Source: an uncultured Oscillospiraceae bacterium
GTDB lineage: Bacteria > Bacillota > Clostridia > Oscillospirales > Oscillospiraceae
DNA length: 7,122 nt
Reading direction: 5' to 3'
Assembly (NCBI GenBank): GCA_934565415.1
Contig: CAKTHQ010000070.1
Span: 1 to 7,122, forward strand
Below the pieces are notes generated by a model, which worked only from the letters and a program-made list of their open reading frames with translations, was not told where the DNA came from and made no database searches. The translations under genes and the position numbers were made by a program. Positions 5,734 through 7,122 of this stretch are shown piece after piece. Numbering within the stretch: position 1 is the stretch's first letter; every line of letters begins with the position of its first letter.

Positions 5734-6294
5734 ATGCGTGGAAAAAGCCACTGTCAGTTGGGCAGTTACCTTGTAAATACCTATTTCCCCCAGATTCCCG
5801 CACGGTATCGCACCGCCTTTTTGCTGGGCTGCATCGAGCCGGACCGGAATCCGGCCACCTATCTAAAAGGCTCCATTCGCGCCCAATGGCTCCGGGGCCA
5901 CAACTATGAAAACGCCAGGCGTTTTATGGGCCGCATTGCCCGCCGCCTGGAAGAAAAGCCCCGGTGGAACGCCCTGGACTACTACACCGCCGGAAAGCTG
6001 ATCCACTACACCACCGATGCCTTTACTTACGCCCACAACGCCAGCTTCCCCACGGACCTGCGGGAGCATAAGGCCTACGAGGACCAGTTGCAAATCTACT
6101 TTTTAAACTTTCTGAAATCCCACAACCAGCCCCCCAGAGCCCCCGGTCGCACCGTCATGGATACCATCCAGGACAACCACAGGGAGTACCTGAAAAAAGA
6201 ACCGGACATTTTCCGGGACGCGGTTTTCGCCTTCTCCGTCACCTGCTGCATTGCAAAGATGCTGTCGAAACGGCACGCAAGGGTGGCAGCATAA
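5734..6294 (+). CDS. Zinc-dependent phospholipase C-like protein
   Basis: A 186-residue protein of the zinc-dependent phospholipase C family (Pfam Zn_dep_PLPC type). Probable metal ligands are His6, Asp37, His56, His91, Asp95, His101, His112 and Glu116. The spacing H-x3-D-x5-H-x10-H-x3-E (91-116) closely follows the H118/D122/H128/H142/E146 set of Bacillus cereus PLC, and His6, Asp37 and His56 fit its H14, D55 and H69. Thus the trimetal site appears complete except for the N-terminal Trp that is created by processing of the secreted enzyme. There is no signal peptide, unlike the secreted toxins, so it is probably cytoplasmic and its substrate is unknown. AAAGGA (5719-5724) sets the ATG at 5734; the frame is open upstream to 5545 but that part spans the promoter. 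Confidence 0.85.
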   Translation: MRGKSHCQLGSYLVNTYFPQIPARYRTAFLLGCIEPDRNPATYLKGSIRAQWLRGHNYENARRFMGRIARRLEEKPRWNALDYYTAGKLIHYTTDAFTYAHNASFPTDLREHKAYEDQLQIYFLNFLKSHNQPPRAPGRTVMDTIQDNHREYLKKEPDIFRDAVFAFSVTCCIAKMLSKRHARVAA

Positions 6295-6296
6295 AA

Positions 6297-6342
6297 AACA
6301 AGGACCTGTGTTTCCTTTTTGCGGGGTACACAGGTCCTTGTT
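6297..6342. terminator. Bidirectional terminator between the phospholipase-like and lipoprotein genes
   Basis: AACAAGGACCTGTGT (6297-6311) and ACACAGGTCCTTGTT (6328-6342) form a 15-bp perfect stem with a 16-base loop. In the minus reading it is followed by six T bases, an excellent terminator for the lipoprotein gene. On the plus side the tract is poorer (GATTCT). It starts two bases after the plus-strand stop. Confidence 0.9.
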
Positions 6343-6359
6343 GATTCTAAAAAATCCGA

Positions 6360-6956
6360 TCAAGCGCCTTTTCCCATATTTTCGTAAACCGTTTTAGAAG
6401 GATATAGAGAAATGTACACCGTTTCCCGCCAATCCTGAACGGTTGTCTCCGGGAAGCTTTGCTCCGCGGTGCCGGGTGCCGGGGACCAGCGCAGCCGGGC
6501 ATACCCTGCCTTGCTTTCCGCTTCCCAGGTCAATGTCCCATCCTCATCGTGTTCTGATGGCGCGCCGAAAAGGCTTCGGTAAAGCTCCCCTTCCTGGAAG
6601 CCGCCATACAGGGTCTCTGCCAGAGAGGCAGCCTTTTCCCAGTCCTCCCAGGCAAACACCGGCTCCTCCGGAAGGTCCATCGCTATGCAAATCAAGGTCA
6701 CGGTCCGCTTTCCATCCACCAGAGCGCAGGAAACGGATACCTGAGGCAGGTTTTCTCCACTCAGGGTATACAAAACGTGCCCATTTGCCCAGATTTCCGT
6801 CCCCGCCGGGTCCAGAGTCCAGCCGAGAGCTTCCGCGGCCTTCTGCACCGTTTCTTCCTTCGGCGGGAAATCCGAGTCCCCCGGGGCAGAGCCACAGGCG
6901 GAGAAGGCCAGCAGCAGGACCAGAAGTAACCAAATAGAAAAGCGCCTACATCTCAT
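6360..6956 (-). CDS. Putative lipoprotein of unknown function
   Basis: A 198-residue protein. The N-terminus MRCRRFSIWLLLVLLLAFSA is a typical lipoprotein signal: basic residues, a Leu-rich core, and a lipobox-like FSAC with the lipidated Cys at 21. The mature part should be attached to the outer face of the cell membrane. It begins with an acidic, Ser/Pro-containing linker (CGSAPGDSDFPPKEE) and continues with a soluble region rich in Trp and acidic residues; no known domain was recognised. The start at 6956 is supported by AGAAGG seven bases upstream; the in-frame upstream ATG at 7025 lies beyond the -10 promoter element and is unlikely. It is monocistronic and ends at a strong terminator. 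Confidence 0.85.
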   Translation of the reverse strand: MRCRRFSIWLLLVLLLAFSACGSAPGDSDFPPKEETVQKAAEALGWTLDPAGTEIWANGHVLYTLSGENLPQVSVSCALVDGKRTVTLICIAMDLPEEPVFAWEDWEKAASLAETLYGGFQEGELYRSLFGAPSEHDEDGTLTWEAESKAGYARLRWSPAPGTAEQSFPETTVQDWRETVYISLYPSKTVYENMGKGA

Positions 6957-7001
6957 AGCAATGCCTTCTTTTTCGAAAAACTGTGCGTATCCCTCATTTA
7001 T

Positions 7002-7010
7002 ATTATAGCA
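7002..7010 (-). promoter_or_regulatory. Extended -10 promoter of the lipoprotein gene
   Basis: TGCTATAAT on the minus strand (7010 to 7002) is a full extended -10, identical to the one before the phospholipase-like gene. The base set at the -35 position (TTTCCG, 7025-7030) is weak. Initiation near 6995 gives a leader of about 40 bases. Confidence 0.65.
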
Positions 7011-7097
7011 TGACAGAGAGAACACGGAAAGGGGGCGGCAAATAAGGATTTGTAGGGTTAGTTGAATGGTGTCCGCCTGCGGGAAAAATCCCCATTC

Positions 7098-7118
7098 CCC
7101 CCTCCTGCATGGAGGGGG
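7098..7118. repeat. GC-rich stem-loop at the right edge
   Basis: CCCCCTCC (7098-7105) and GGAGGGGG (7111-7118) are exact reverse complements around TGCAT. It may be a terminator of a gene beyond the window, since a T-run follows some 13 bases away in the minus reading, or a copy of a dispersed repeat. Confidence 0.6.
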
Positions 7119-7122
7119 TGGC

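Noticed and set aside
6544..6937. Long frames on both strands within the lipoprotein gene (6443-6937 plus, 6544-6933 minus)
   Set aside because: They are low-complexity Pro/Ser/Arg- or Gly-rich shadows of a gene with a clear lipoprotein signal, start and terminator.

Overview
The window looks like chromosomal DNA of a fairly GC-rich member of the Clostridia, probably Oscillospiraceae/Ruminococcaceae-like. This is inferred from strong AGGAGG-type ribosome binding sites, TATAAT promoters (several with an extended -10), a DUF1934 gene joined to ddl, a clostridial-type galactokinase variant, and a short zinc-dependent phospholipase C-like protein. No genus can be fixed from the sequence alone.

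Layout from left to right: tRNA-Ala(GGC) on the minus strand with its own near-consensus promoter (18-149). A monocistronic galactokinase-family gene on the plus strand (345-1562). An AT-rich, gene-poor stretch (1563-1973) that holds a promoter-like pair, a 17-codon ORF with a very strong ribosome binding site, three stem-loops packed end to end, and a 67-bp imperfect palindrome. A GNAT acetyltransferase on the plus strand (1974-2429). A bidirectional terminator (2434-2459). A minus-strand, translationally coupled operon murC-ddl-DUF1934 (5335 down to 2464). A possible 30-residue membrane peptide upstream of murC (5429-5521, minus). A plus-strand Zn-dependent phospholipase C-like gene (5734-6294). 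A second bidirectional terminator (6297-6342). A minus-strand lipoprotein of unknown function (6360-6956). A GC-rich hairpin lies near the right edge.

The best understood unit is the cell-wall operon. MurC adds L-Ala to UDP-MurNAc and Ddl makes the D-Ala-D-Ala dipeptide used later by MurF, so two cytoplasmic steps of peptidoglycan precursor synthesis are made together with a DUF1934 (YwiB-type) barrel protein of unknown role. The Ddl carries the Tyr typical of D-Ala:D-Ala ligases, so there is no sign of a D-lactate (VanA-type) pathway.

No complete new defence or mobile system is visible. The most unusual stretch is 1620-1950: a compact, AT-rich array of adjoining hairpins behind a leader-like mini-ORF, placed before an acetyltransferase gene. 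It could be a cis-regulatory leader, a small structured RNA, or the remnant of a miniature mobile element. The sequence alone does not decide between these.
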